The notes beneath the pieces were generated by a model. It ran no database searches. It was not told where the DNA came from and saw only the letters and a program-made list of their open reading frames with translations. A program made the translations under genes and the position numbers. Of a stretch of 64,000 nt of DNA, positions 15,939-25,000 are shown piece by piece. The stretch comes from Marinobacter lipolyticus (GTDB lineage: Bacteria; Pseudomonadota; Gammaproteobacteria; Pseudomonadales; Oleiphilaceae). The DNA lies in NCBI RefSeq assembly GCF_018424605.1, contig NZ_QTKT01000006.1, positions 62,001 to 126,000 on the forward strand. Reading direction: 5' to 3'. The number at the start of each line of letters is the position of its first letter. Within the stretch, counting starts at the first letter, position 1.

Positions 15939-16871
15939 GTGAACCAATCACTTTCGATACGTGCAGTCGCTGGGATGGTTCTTGTCGCCTTTCTTTGGGC
16001 GATCTGCTTTCCTTTTATTGTGGTGGGGTTGCCGGACGCGCCACCTTTGCTTTTTGCCGCTTTACGCGCATTGTTGGCAGGGTTGTGTCTGATTCTGATC
16101 GCTTTTACAAAAGATGGTCGGCCCAGTTATTCGCTTCGCCAGCTTCTAATGCTGGCCGTAATTGGCCTCAGTTACACGGGTATGGGGCTTGGAGGGATGT
16201 TTCTCGGTGCTGGCAAGCTGGGACCGGGGCTTGCAACGGTTCTGGCCAATGCGCAACCACTGTTTGCGGCGGTTCTTTCGTTTTTTATCGTTCGAGAGGT
16301 GGTGACCGGGCGTGTGTTTGTGGGCCTTTTGATTGGTTTTATTGGTGTTGTGGTGCTAGCGATGCCAGAGATGGAGTTTGGTAACGCCAGATTTTCAGGG
16401 GCCGTCTATGTTCTTGGTGGAGCCATCGGAACCGCCATTGGAAATGTGCTGCTTAAATACCAGGCCGGCAGCGATGATATCTATTGGTCAATGGGCATCC
16501 AGCTTGTCATAGGTTCAGTGTTTCTGGGAATAGCATCCGTGAGCTTGGGCGAGGGCTTCGAGATTGATTGGACTTGGTCATTTACGACGGCCATGTTCGT
16601 TCTGGCCATTCCGGCAACGGCAATGATGGTTGTGCTCTGGTATGCCTTGCTCGCCAGCGCGCCCTTGAACAGCCTCAATTCGTTTACTTTTTTAACGCCT
16701 GTTTTCGGTCTCGCTATCGGAATGCTTTTGTTCGGCGAAACTTTCACATCACTGGAGATGATCGGGATAGGAATCACAATTGTCGGCTTGGTGATCGTTG
16801 TCAAAGCGCCTCGGAAAACAACAAGCGGTTCCGCTGTCGGGGAACAGGCAAAGGTGATCCGTAGCTCATAG
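15939..16871 (+). CDS. EamA/DMT family transporter
   Basis: This protein of about 310 residues has ten hydrophobic helices and an internal duplication of the EamA domain (about residues 10-140 and 155-295). The first half has the usual ALRALLAGL and TVLANAQPLF stretches; the second has PLNSLNSFTFLTPVFGLAIG. These carriers usually export metabolites or amino acids. GTG 15939 with AAGGAG 6 nt upstream is the best start. It follows the methyltransferase by 43 nt in the same direction and may be in the same operon. Substrate unknown. Confidence 0.88.
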   Translation: MNQSLSIRAVAGMVLVAFLWAICFPFIVVGLPDAPPLLFAALRALLAGLCLILIAFTKDGRPSYSLRQLLMLAVIGLSYTGMGLGGMFLGAGKLGPGLATVLANAQPLFAAVLSFFIVREVVTGRVFVGLLIGFIGVVVLAMPEMEFGNARFSGAVYVLGGAIGTAIGNVLLKYQAGSDDIYWSMGIQLVIGSVFLGIASVSLGEGFEIDWTWSFTTAMFVLAIPATAMMVVLWYALLASAPLNSLNSFTFLTPVFGLAIGMLLFGETFTSLEMIGIGITIVGLVIVVKAPRKTTSGSAVGEQAKVIRSS

Positions 16872-16889
16872 TAGAAAAGGGAGTAGTCA

Positions 16890-17636
16890 ATGAGAGTCTG
16901 GATTAGCGTTCTCCTTTTGTTTGCCGCATCAGGTCGGCTTATCGCGGGCCCTCCCTCGGCAGTTTCCTTGATTGAAGGCATGGAACAGACTCTGTGGTCC
17001 GACAGCAATCACGGGCGTTTCACTATGCGGATCGAGTCTGAGTATTGGACTCGCACACTGGAACTGGAAGCCTGGATGAATCGTCCGGAGCATACGTTGA
17101 TTCGCATTCACGCGCCCAAAAAAGAGGCCGGCATCGGCTCGCTGCGCATCGGCGATGCCATGTGGAATTACTTGCCCAAAGTTGATCGCACCATCAAGAT
17201 CCCACCGTCGATGATGCTCCAGCCATGGATGGGCTCCAACTTCAGCAACGACGACCTGGTCAAGGAAAGCTCGTTCGTCGAGGACTACACCCACGAATTG
17301 GTCGAAACCGACGATTCCGGTGAGGTGCCTGTGTATCGTGTTGTCTCGACGCCCCGACCTGATGCCTCGGTAGTGTGGAGCCGTCTTGAATTCAATGTTC
17401 GGGAGGACTCGATCCCGGTTTCGCTTGCCTACTACGACGAGCGCGATCAGATCGTCAAACGCATGACCTATGAGCAGATCGAAACCATGGATGGGCGGCG
17501 GATACCCACCCGCTGGACGATGGTGGACGCCGATAACCCCGAGTCCCGCACGGTGATCACGATTGACTCTATTGAATTCGACCTGCCGATCGATGAAGAG
17601 GTGTTTTCATTGCGCCGGCTGCGTAACCCACAGTGA
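16890..17636 (+). CDS. LolA-like periplasmic outer-membrane lipoprotein-sorting family protein
   Basis: This 248-aa protein has a signal peptide (about 1-20) and a single LolA-like half-barrel (ESEYWTRTLELEAWMN, MWNYLPKVDRTIKIPP, WMGSNFSNDDLVKE). Such proteins are usually encoded beside a MacB/LolCDE-type ABC transporter, here represented by the truncated ATPase 9 nt downstream. It would carry a hydrophobic or lipidated cargo across the periplasm. Because the permease genes are missing, the system is probably incomplete. Confidence 0.85.
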   Translation: MRVWISVLLLFAASGRLIAGPPSAVSLIEGMEQTLWSDSNHGRFTMRIESEYWTRTLELEAWMNRPEHTLIRIHAPKKEAGIGSLRIGDAMWNYLPKVDRTIKIPPSMMLQPWMGSNFSNDDLVKESSFVEDYTHELVETDDSGEVPVYRVVSTPRPDASVVWSRLEFNVREDSIPVSLAYYDERDQIVKRMTYEQIETMDGRRIPTRWTMVDADNPESRTVITIDSIEFDLPIDEEVFSLRRLRNPQ

Positions 17637-17645
17637 GGGCCTGGT

Positions 17646-18197
17646 ATGAGCATCGTCAATGTGGAAAAAGCGTCGCGGGTTTACCGTCAGGATTCCATAG
17701 CCGTCAAGGCACTCGATGAGGTGTCAGTCACCATCGATGCCGGGGAGTTCACAACCCTGGTGGGCCCATCCGGGTCGGGCAAGACCACGCTGCTGAATCA
17801 GATTGGAGTCCTGGATGAGCCGGATAGCGGGCGCATTCAGGTGGCGGGCAAGGAAATCACCGGGCTCAGCCGCAAGAAGCGGACCCTTCTGCGGTTGTGG
17901 AAGATTGGCTTTGTCTTTCAGGAATACAACCTGATCGGTGTGCTGTCGGCGCAGGAGAATGTCGAGTACGTGTTGATGCTACGGGGAGTGCCGTTCCGGG
18001 AGCGCCGCGCCGAGGCCCAGCGTATTTTGGTGGAGGTCGGTCTGCAAGGGCTGGAGCGGCGGCTGCCCCATGAACTGTCTGGCGGCCAGCAACAGCGTGT
18101 CGCGGTGGCGCGGGCGATTGTCAGCAAGCCCGCCATTGTCCTGGCCGACGAGCCCACGGCTAGACTTGGGCAAGGTTTCGTCGCCAAGGCTAACTAA
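17646..18197 (+). pseudogene. MacB/LolD-type ABC transporter ATPase, truncated after Walker B
   Basis: Walker A GPSGSGKTT (about residues 39-47), the Q-loop FVFQEYN, signature LSGGQQQRVAVARA and Walker B IVLADEPTA are all present, but the D-loop and H-loop are missing. After ADEPTA the frame continues with 11 unrelated residues and stops. From about 18165 the sequence is AT-richer and reads in another frame. The usual length is about 225-235 aa; here it is 183. The following permease genes are absent, so a deletion or insertion has cut the operon. Confidence 0.8.
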
Positions 18198-18552
18198 ACG
18201 CTTGGAGGATAGGGAAATCACTACATCACCTGATTACGCCTTTTCCGTTAACGAGGAGCATCTGTCTATTCCCAGGAAGGTGGTCGTTAATAATGGATCT
18301 GTTTTGACCTATCTCAGAAAGAGAAGGTCGGGTTTTTCTGGGTTAGCTCCCGCTTCAGGGTCAGATATGTTAATCAGAGCCCGCTGGGATAATAGTGAGC
18401 TCGAATCGGGGTTTACAGTTTTCCCCATGTATGAGTTAAGTTCCTTTATTATTGATTTTTCGTATGTTAAATCTAAAGGAGAATCTCGATTATTAATATT
18501 GACTAATGAAGAAGATGATAGTCAAGGCGCAAGTCAAATATACATCTATTGA
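18165..18552 (+). pseudogene. Orphan 3' fragment of an unrecognised gene, AT-richer than neighbours
   Basis: Frame 1 is open from the break in the ABC ATPase to TGA 18550-18552. It encodes about 120 residues with protein-like composition (SVLTYLRKRRSGFSGL, ELSSFIIDFSYVKSKGES) and codon use unlike the region upstream. No start codon with a ribosome site is seen, so it is probably the C-terminal end of a gene whose 5' part was lost at the junction near 18163. I do not recognise the family. Confidence 0.4.
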
Positions 18553-18615
18553 CATTTTAAGGTTTGCGGTACGGTAATAAATTTAGCGCCGAGATTCCAG
18601 TAAATCAATACTATA

Positions 18616-18642
18616 GCCAGTCATGCTATTTTCATGACTGGC
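18616..18642. terminator. Perfect 10-bp stem hairpin, possible bidirectional terminator
   Basis: GCCAGTCATG-CTATTTT-CATGACTGGC. It lies between the orphan fragment (plus) and the end of the small secreted protein gene (minus). There is no clear T-run on either strand, so the terminator call is tentative. Confidence 0.4.
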
Positions 18643-18699
18643 AACGTTCTTTGTATGAGAAGCAAGCTTCGCTTGTTAGCTCTGCCTAAGCGGAACGTA

Positions 18700-18909
18700 C
18701 TAGTCGTCACTTGAATCTGCTATTCCCGCCTCCTTCATCTGCTTGTGTAATTTTTGATGTTTCAGGCGGAGTTCTTGCCTGTCAACGGTTTCCACGGTCT
18801 TGTTCGGATAGCTCCTTGCCTCGTTAATCCTGTCGGCTAAGCCAGAATCGGCGTAGGCAAAGGAACTAAACAGTGCTGTCATTGCTATGGCTGTAATGAT
18901 GCTCTTCAT
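18700..18909 (-). CDS. Small secreted protein in the TTTCAG-box regulon
   Basis: This 69-aa protein starts at ATG 18909, with AAGGAG 7 nt upstream; the longer frame to 18942 is rejected. It has a clear signal peptide (MKSIITAIAMTALFSSFAYA, cleaved about residue 20) and a mature part of about 49 charged residues, mainly helical (VETVDRQELRLKHQKLHKQMKEAG). It has no Cys or His-rich cluster. It lies downstream of a similar decayed gene and a left-facing TTTCAG box, and divergent from cusCBA. It may be a periplasmic metal-stress peptide. No family was recognised. Confidence 0.65.
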   Translation of the reverse strand: MKSIITAIAMTALFSSFAYADSGLADRINEARSYPNKTVETVDRQELRLKHQKLHKQMKEAGIADSSDD

Positions 18910-18961
18910 GACGAACTCCTTGATTTGTTGCTCCAGGCCCATGCAACTGGGCCTCTAGTAG

Positions 18962-18987
18962 ATACCGCTGATGCCCACCAGCGGTAT
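18962..18987 (-). repeat. Hairpin between the two small-peptide genes
   Basis: ATACCGCTG pairs perfectly with CAGCGGTAT across an 8-nt loop. It lies between the decayed peptide gene and the intact one on the minus strand. It could be a partial terminator or an RNA-stability element. Confidence 0.4.
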
Positions 18988-18995
18988 TTCTGTTA

Positions 18996-19170
18996 TCATT
19001 TGCTGTACGTTACCTTCTGCTCCATTTGTTTCTTCTCTAAAGCACGATGGTAGGCTCGTCCTTCTTCACTTATCATCTGTCTTCGCGCCTCCATTCCAAC
19101 TTCTGACAATCCATAGCGTGTCATTTCTTTGTGGAGTCGCTGCTGCGGCGAATACTATTAATGATTTCAT
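18996..19170 (-). pseudogene. Decayed paralogue of the small secreted protein, frameshifted
   Basis: ATG 19170 follows a very strong AGGAGGTG and encodes a signal-peptide start (MKSLIVFAAAA), but the frame then runs into non-protein-like sequence and stops at 19066. A second frame, ending at TGA 18996-18998, carries a charged helical segment (RLHKEMTRYGLSEV ... EEGRAYHRALEKKQMEQ) like the mature part of the neighbour at 18700. One indel, perhaps with a small deletion after the signal peptide, explains both. The strong ribosome site and promoter box seem intact. Confidence 0.5.
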
Positions 19171-19216
19171 AGTTTCACCTCCTGTTTGGTTGATGGTTTC
19201 ATTAGATCATTAGTTC

Positions 19217-19233
19217 CTGAAACCTGACTGAAA
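19217..19233 (-). promoter_or_regulatory. Direct-repeat activator box for the small-peptide genes
   Basis: On the minus strand: TTTCAG-TCAGG-TTTCAG, both half-sites perfect. It is followed after 10 nt by TCTAAT (a possible -10), then the strong AGGAGGTG and ATG 19170. It faces away from the cusCBA box 106 bp to the right. Confidence 0.65.
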
Positions 19234-19322
19234 AAACAAAAAAAGTTTATTAACGATTTGATAACTTTTGTTAGTGATAAAAATAGTTGAGCCAGATCAA
19301 TATAAAATTTGTGCGCACTTAA

Positions 19323-19355
19323 TTTCAGCTTCGTTTCAGCTTTGAGATCTAATAT
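19323..19355 (+). promoter_or_regulatory. Direct-repeat activator box and -10 for cusCBA
   Basis: TTTCAG-CTTCG-TTTCAG (19323-19339), then 10 nt and TAATAT (19350-19355). The repeat overlaps the expected -35. Spacing and geometry match the GAPDH promoter at 4559-4589. The site starts 68 bp before the cusC start. Confidence 0.7.
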
Positions 19356-19390
19356 AAGCGCTCTTATATGCTTTCCACGGAGATCTCAAG

Positions 19391-20710
19391 TTGTCCATCC
19401 GCACCTTTTTTACTAAGCAGACTATTTTGGGTGTGTTGCTGTTTAGCAGCATTTCTGCGTGGGCCCAGCCCAGACTGGAGCTCATGAGTGTCATCGAAGC
19501 AGCAACTGAAAACGATCCCTGGCTTGGCCAAAGCTCTTATAAACAAAATGCGTTGATGGAGGAGTCTGTTGCTGAGGGCGCGCTTCCCGATCCCCGGGTA
19601 ACGATCGGCGCGGCAAATCTGCCTCTGGATACTTTTGATACCGGGCAAGAGCCCATGACCCAGGGCATGATTGGCATTACACAGCGAATTCCTCGTGGAG
19701 ACAGCCGCCGCTTGGCTAGCGCAAAGAAAGAAGAACTGGCCGGTGTACAGCCTTACCTCCGACAGAATCGTCGTGCGCAGGTCACCGAAACGGCGACCCA
19801 CCTATGGCTCGATCTTTGGAAAGCCCAGGAAAGCATCCGCCTCATTGAACAGAACCGGGGGCTGTTCGAGCAATTGGCGGATGTTGCGGAAGCTGGATAT
19901 ACCTCCGCGACAATGGGCTCCAGACAACAAGATGTTATTCGTGCTTCGCTGGAATTGACTCGGCTTGAAGATCGGCTGACCGCTTTGCATACTCAGTTGG
20001 CTTCCAGCAGAGAAGCTCTAGGGGAATGGATCGGTTCCAGGCGGGCCCAGCTCTCGGTCGCCGAAAACATTCCTCCTCTGTTATTGGCAGATGTTTCCAG
20101 CAGCTGGCCGGAGACCAGTGTGGAGTCTGTCATCCGTCACCCGTCGGTTCGCGCCACAGATCAACTGATTGATGTACAGGGCATTGACGTAGACCTTGCC
20201 AGGGAAGCCTACAAACCAGAGTGGTCGGTCTTCGCACAATATGGTTACCGTGACCGAGCTCCGAACGGCCAGGACAGGGCAGACCTGTTTTCTATTGGTA
20301 TCGGTTTTGACCTGCCCATATTCACAGGAAGCCGGCAAGACCGACGGCTCAACGCGTCTGCAGCCAGACTGGAAGCCGAAAAAACGGATCGGGTTCTGAG
20401 AATCCGATCGCTCAAGGCGAAGGCGCGCTCGGCGTTGGCCCGCATTGAGCGATTGGATGATCGGATTGACTTGTATCAGCAAACTCTTCTTCCGCAGATG
20501 GAAGAGCAGGCCGATGCCTCGCTGACCGCCTATAACAATGACGACGGTGATTTTGCTGAGGCGGTACGCGCAAGGATCTCCGAACTCAATGCCGAGGTCG
20601 AATTGATCCAGATGATGGCCGAGCGGGCCAAAACTCTGGCAAGTTTCCGTTATTTGACCACGGAAGCCTCAAACATTCCCTCCTTTTCAATGACCGATTT
20701 GCAGGATTGA
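19391..20710 (+). CDS. cusC: CusC-like outer-membrane efflux channel (TolC family)
   Basis: This 439-aa outer-membrane factor starts at TTG 19391, with CGGAG 8 nt before it. It has a signal peptide ending at AWAQ (about 25) and two repeated halves of long alternating helices and short barrel strands (TQRIPRGDSRRLASAKKEELAG; LFSIGIGFDLPIFTGSRQDRRLNAS). It forms the outer-membrane exit duct of the RND metal pump encoded next. It overlaps the next frame slightly, as expected in a tight operon. Its length is usual for heavy-metal OMFs. Confidence 0.88.
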   Translation: MSIRTFFTKQTILGVLLFSSISAWAQPRLELMSVIEAATENDPWLGQSSYKQNALMEESVAEGALPDPRVTIGAANLPLDTFDTGQEPMTQGMIGITQRIPRGDSRRLASAKKEELAGVQPYLRQNRRAQVTETATHLWLDLWKAQESIRLIEQNRGLFEQLADVAEAGYTSATMGSRQQDVIRASLELTRLEDRLTALHTQLASSREALGEWIGSRRAQLSVAENIPPLLLADVSSSWPETSVESVIRHPSVRATDQLIDVQGIDVDLAREAYKPEWSVFAQYGYRDRAPNGQDRADLFSIGIGFDLPIFTGSRQDRRLNASAARLEAEKTDRVLRIRSLKAKARSALARIERLDDRIDLYQQTLLPQMEEQADASLTAYNNDDGDFAEAVRARISELNAEVELIQMMAERAKTLASFRYLTTEASNIPSFSMTDLQD

Positions 20711-20715
20711 TCATC

Positions 20716-22062
20716 ATGGCTAATTTCATTCGTCCATTGGGCTTTATAGTGCTCGGCGGGATCGCTGGCGTCGGTGCCGCCTATTGGCTGGCACCGGGAA
20801 TGGTTTCAGATCCAACCGTAGATGGGGTCGGTAACGAGGAAAAGGAGCCGCTCTACTGGGTGGCGCCCATGGACCCTAATTTTAAAAGCGACAAACCCGG
20901 GAAATCACCTATGGGGATGGACCTGATTCCAGTGTTTGAGGATGCCGGGTCAGCTGACGACCCGGCCGGTACCGTTCGTATTTCGCCTGCCGTGGTCAAC
21001 AACCTGGGAGTTCGCACCGAGCCCGTCATCCAGGGACGCTTGCCGAACACCATCACTACTGTGGGCTACGTCCAATATAACGAAGATGAGATGGCCCACG
21101 TGCATCCCAGAGTAGAGGGCTGGATCGAAGCGCTCTACGTGAAAGCTGAGGGGGAACCAGTCGAAAAAGGCAAGCCTCTGTATACCCTCTATTCACCCAC
21201 ATTGGTCAATGCTCAGGAGGAGTTGCTCCTGGCACTGAACCGGGGGAATCAGCGACTGATCAATGCCGCTGAGGAACGGTTGGCTGCTCTGAATGTGCCG
21301 GCTAGCCTGATACGGCAGCTGCGCCAGACAAGAAACATACAGAGAACGATGACCGTATACGCCCCAAGCTCGGGCGTTGTCGACAATCTGAACGTTCGCG
21401 AGGGCATGTTCATAAAGCCCGGAGACCGGGTTTTGTCGATTGCTGCACTGGATGAAGTCTGGGTGATTGGCGAGGTATTTGAAAGCCAGCTCTCGGCCGT
21501 GGAGGGCGATAGCCGGGTGATGATGACCCTGGATTACATGCCCGGGCGCCAGTGGCGCGGAAAAGTGGACTATGTGTATCCCGAGGTTAATCCGGAAACC
21601 CGGACGGCCCGGGTCCGGATGCGGTTTGACAATTCCGACGGAGCTTTGCTGCCCGGCATGTTTGCTCGCCTGGAGGTCCAGGGGGATCGTGGGCAAAGAC
21701 GCCTGTTGGTGCCGCGTGAATCGATCATCCGCACTGGACAAAGCGACCGTCTGGTGGTGGCGCTGGAACAGGGTGCCTTCAAGTCCGTCAACGTCACGGT
21801 AGGGCGGATTGGCGACAAGTACGCAGAAATACTGGAAGGCATTAAGCCTGGCGATACCGTGGTGACCTCTGCGCAGTTCCTGATCGACTCCGAGTCCAGC
21901 AAGACTTCGGATTTCCAGCGAATGTCGGCATCAGGCAGCAACGCCATGGATTCACAGATGGATCATTCGGGGCACGTCATGGATCCGGAGAAAGCGGAGC
22001 CCAAAAGCGAACCTGAGGCGATGGACCATAGTTCCATGAATCATGGCGGAGGCGAATCATGA
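20716..22062 (+). CDS. cusB: CusB-like periplasmic adaptor of metal RND pump
   Basis: This 448-aa adaptor has an N-terminal membrane anchor (about 3-25), a CPMHP-like heavy-metal module in variant form (YWVAPMDPNF ... KSPMGMDL, about 48-75), lipoyl and hairpin segments (GWIEALYVKAEGEPVEKG; VYAPSSGVVDNLNVREG) and a Met/His-rich C-terminal tail (MDHSGHVMD, MDHSSMNHGG) likely to bind Cu/Ag. ATG 20716 is chosen over 20707 because AGGA lies about 8-10 nt upstream of it. It joins the inner-membrane pump to the CusC channel and delivers periplasmic metal. Confidence 0.9.
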   Translation: MANFIRPLGFIVLGGIAGVGAAYWLAPGMVSDPTVDGVGNEEKEPLYWVAPMDPNFKSDKPGKSPMGMDLIPVFEDAGSADDPAGTVRISPAVVNNLGVRTEPVIQGRLPNTITTVGYVQYNEDEMAHVHPRVEGWIEALYVKAEGEPVEKGKPLYTLYSPTLVNAQEELLLALNRGNQRLINAAEERLAALNVPASLIRQLRQTRNIQRTMTVYAPSSGVVDNLNVREGMFIKPGDRVLSIAALDEVWVIGEVFESQLSAVEGDSRVMMTLDYMPGRQWRGKVDYVYPEVNPETRTARVRMRFDNSDGALLPGMFARLEVQGDRGQRRLLVPRESIIRTGQSDRLVVALEQGAFKSVNVTVGRIGDKYAEILEGIKPGDTVVTSAQFLIDSESSKTSDFQRMSASGSNAMDSQMDHSGHVMDPEKAEPKSEPEAMDHSSMNHGGGES

Positions 22063-25000
22063 TCGCAGCCATCATTCACTGGTCTGTTCGTAATCGATTT
22101 CTGGTATTGCTGGCCACCTTGCTTATTACAGGGCTTGGCCTCTACTCGCTGAGCAAGACGCCGGTAGATGCGCTGCCGGATCTTTCGGATGTGCAGGTCA
22201 TTATCAAAACCAGCTTTCCGGGCCAGGCACCACAAGTGGTGGAAGACCAGGTGACCTATCCACTGACCACCGCCATGCTGTCGGTGCCGGGTGCCAAGAC
22301 GGTCCGGGGTTACTCCTTCTTTGGGGACTCCTACGTCTATGTGATCTTCGATGAAGACACCGACATGTACTGGGCTCGCTCCCGGGTGCTGGAGTACCTG
22401 TCCCAGGTGGCCCCGAGCCTTCCAGACTCGGCCCGCCCGCAACTGGGGCCGGACGCAACCGGGGTTGGCTGGGTTTACCTCTACGCTCTGGTGGATCGCA
22501 CCGGGAACAACGATCTGAGCCAGCTGCGCAGCCTGCAGGACTGGTTTCTGAAATACGAACTCCAAACAGTGCCAGGCGTGTCCGAAGTGGCCGCGCTTGG
22601 TGGCATGGTGAAGCAGTATCAGGTCAAGGTCAGCCCGGAAAAACTCAGGGCGTTGGGTATTCCTCTGGCTCACATCCAGAACGCCATCAAGAGAGGAAAC
22701 CAGGAAGTGGGCGCCTCCGTCATCGAGATGGCGGAGGCGGAATACATGGTGCGCACGTCCGGCTACATCCAGTCCCGTGAGGACCTGCTGTCGATTCCGT
22801 TGGGGCTTGATGACAACGGCACCCCCGTGCTCCTGAAAGACGTGGCCACTGTTGAGATTGGGCCGCAGATGCGGCGCGGGGTGGCTGAGCTGAATGGCGA
22901 AGGCGAGACCGTCGGTGGCATAGTAGTGATGCGCTTCGGTGAAAACGCCCAGGCAACCATCAATGGCGTGAAGGCGAAACTGGAGGAACTGAAATCCAGT
23001 TTGCCGGAAGGTGTCGAGGTGGTAACGGTTTATGATCGCTCCGGTCTGATTGAGCGGGCGGTGAATAATCTCGGGTTCAAGCTGCTTGAAGAGTTTCTGG
23101 TGGTGGGCCTGGTGTGCATCATCTTTTTGTTCCACGTTCGCTCGTCGTTGGTGGCGATTCTCAGCCTGCCGGTTGGCATTCTGGCGGCCTTTATTGTCAT
23201 GTACTGGCAGGGAATCAACGCCAATATTATGTCCCTCGGGGGGATTGCGATTGCGATCGGGGCGATGATCGATGGCGCCATCGTCATGATCGAGAACATG
23301 CACAAACATATGGAGCGGACCCCGTTAACCCCTGAGAACCGATGGGAGGTCGTGGCCAGGTCGGCCTCTGAGGTCGGACCAGCGCTGTTTTTCTCGCTTC
23401 TGATCATTACTGTTAGTTTTGTGCCGGTGTTTGCGCTGGAAGCGCAGGAAGGGCGGATGTTTGCGCCTCTGGCCTTCACCAAGACCTACGCCATGGCAGC
23501 CAGTGCGGCTCTGGCGGTGACGCTGGTTCCAGTGCTCATGGGCTATTTTATCCGTGGCAAGGTGCTGCCGGAACACAAGAATCCCGTGAACCGTCTGCTG
23601 GTCGGTGTTTATATGCCGGCCCTGAAGCTGGTCCTTCGATTCCCGAAAACCACGGTTATGGCTGCACTGCTGGCACTGGCTGTGGGGCTTTGGCCGGCGA
23701 CCAAGATCGGGAGTGAGTTCATTCCTCCGCTGGATGAGGGCGACCTGATGTACATGCCAACCACCTACCCGGGTATTTCAATTGGCAAGGCCCGGCAGCT
23801 GCTGCAGCAAACCGATAAGCTGATTGCCACCTTACCGGAAGTAGAAACGGTATTCGGCAAAGTCGGGCGGGCGGATACCGCAACCGATCCAGCACCCTTA
23901 ACGATGATTGAAACGTTTATCCAGCTGAAACCCAGGGATCAATGGCGGGAAGGGATGACCACCGAAAAGCTTAAGGAGGAACTCAATACCCTGATCCGTT
24001 TCCCGGGGGTCACGAACGCCTGGGTGATGCCCATCATCACTCGCATCGATATGCTGGCAACGGGCATTAAAACACCCGTTGGCATAAAGGTAGCGGGCCC
24101 GGATCTTGCCATTATTCAGGACATCGGCAAACGCCTTGAGGAGATCATGGTCGACATCCCCGGCACCGCCTCTGTTTATTCTGAGCGGGTCGCCGGCGGC
24201 CGATACATCAAGGCGGATATCGATCGGGAACGTGCAGCCCGTTATGGACTGAACATAGCGGACGTTCAGCAAGTTGTTGCTTCGGCGATTGGCGGTATAA
24301 ACGTATCGCGGACGATCGAAGGGCTTGAGCGCTACCCGATTAATCTGCGTTACCCCCAGGACTACCGGGATTCTCCAGAGAAGCTGGAGCAGTTGCCCAT
24401 CGTTACGTCAACGGGGCAAAGGATTGCGCTTGCCGATGTCGCCGATATCCGGGTAGAAGATGGTCCTCCCGCCATCAAAAGTGAAAACGCCCGCCTCAAT
24501 GGCTGGACCTTCGTGGATATTGAAGGGGTTGATGTCGGCACCTATGTGGAGCAGGCCATGGCTACCGTTAACGAGGAGCTCGATCTGCCTGCGGGCTATT
24601 CGGTTACCTGGTCTGGCCAGTATGAGTACATGCTGCGTGCCAAGGAAAAGCTGACCTACGTGGTGCCGCTGACGCTGGCTATCATTATCATTCTGCTGTT
24701 CCTGAACTTCCGTCGTTTTGCGGAAGTGAGCATCATCATGGGTACGCTGCCGTTTGCCATGATTGGTGCAATCTGGCTGATGTATCTGCTGGGCTATAAC
24801 TTCTCCGTTGCGGTCGGTGTAGGTTTCATTGCGCTGGCCGGCGTTGCCGTGGAGATTGGTGTCATCATGCTGGTGTATCTGAACCAGTCTTACGAGGAAA
24901 TGTTGCAAACCTGTAAGGAGAAGGGGGCGACTCCAAGACGCGAGACGTTGCGCCATGCCGTGCTTCATGGTGCCGGATTGCGCGTGCGGCCTATAATGAT

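Noticed and set aside
18660..18690. GTTAGCTC/GCAAGCTTCGCTTG stretch as an integron attC site
   Set aside because: The core does not fit GTTRRRY and no matching partner end is found at the proper distance; only a short hairpin remains.
18971..19213. 80-codon plus-strand frame between the small peptide gene and cusC
   Set aside because: It is antisense to the decayed small-peptide gene, which has the promoter box and ribosome site on the minus strand.
22041..23309. 422-codon open frame antisense to cusA
   Set aside because: It is a codon-bias shadow of cusA: low-complexity His/Gln-rich translation, no ribosome site and no family resemblance.
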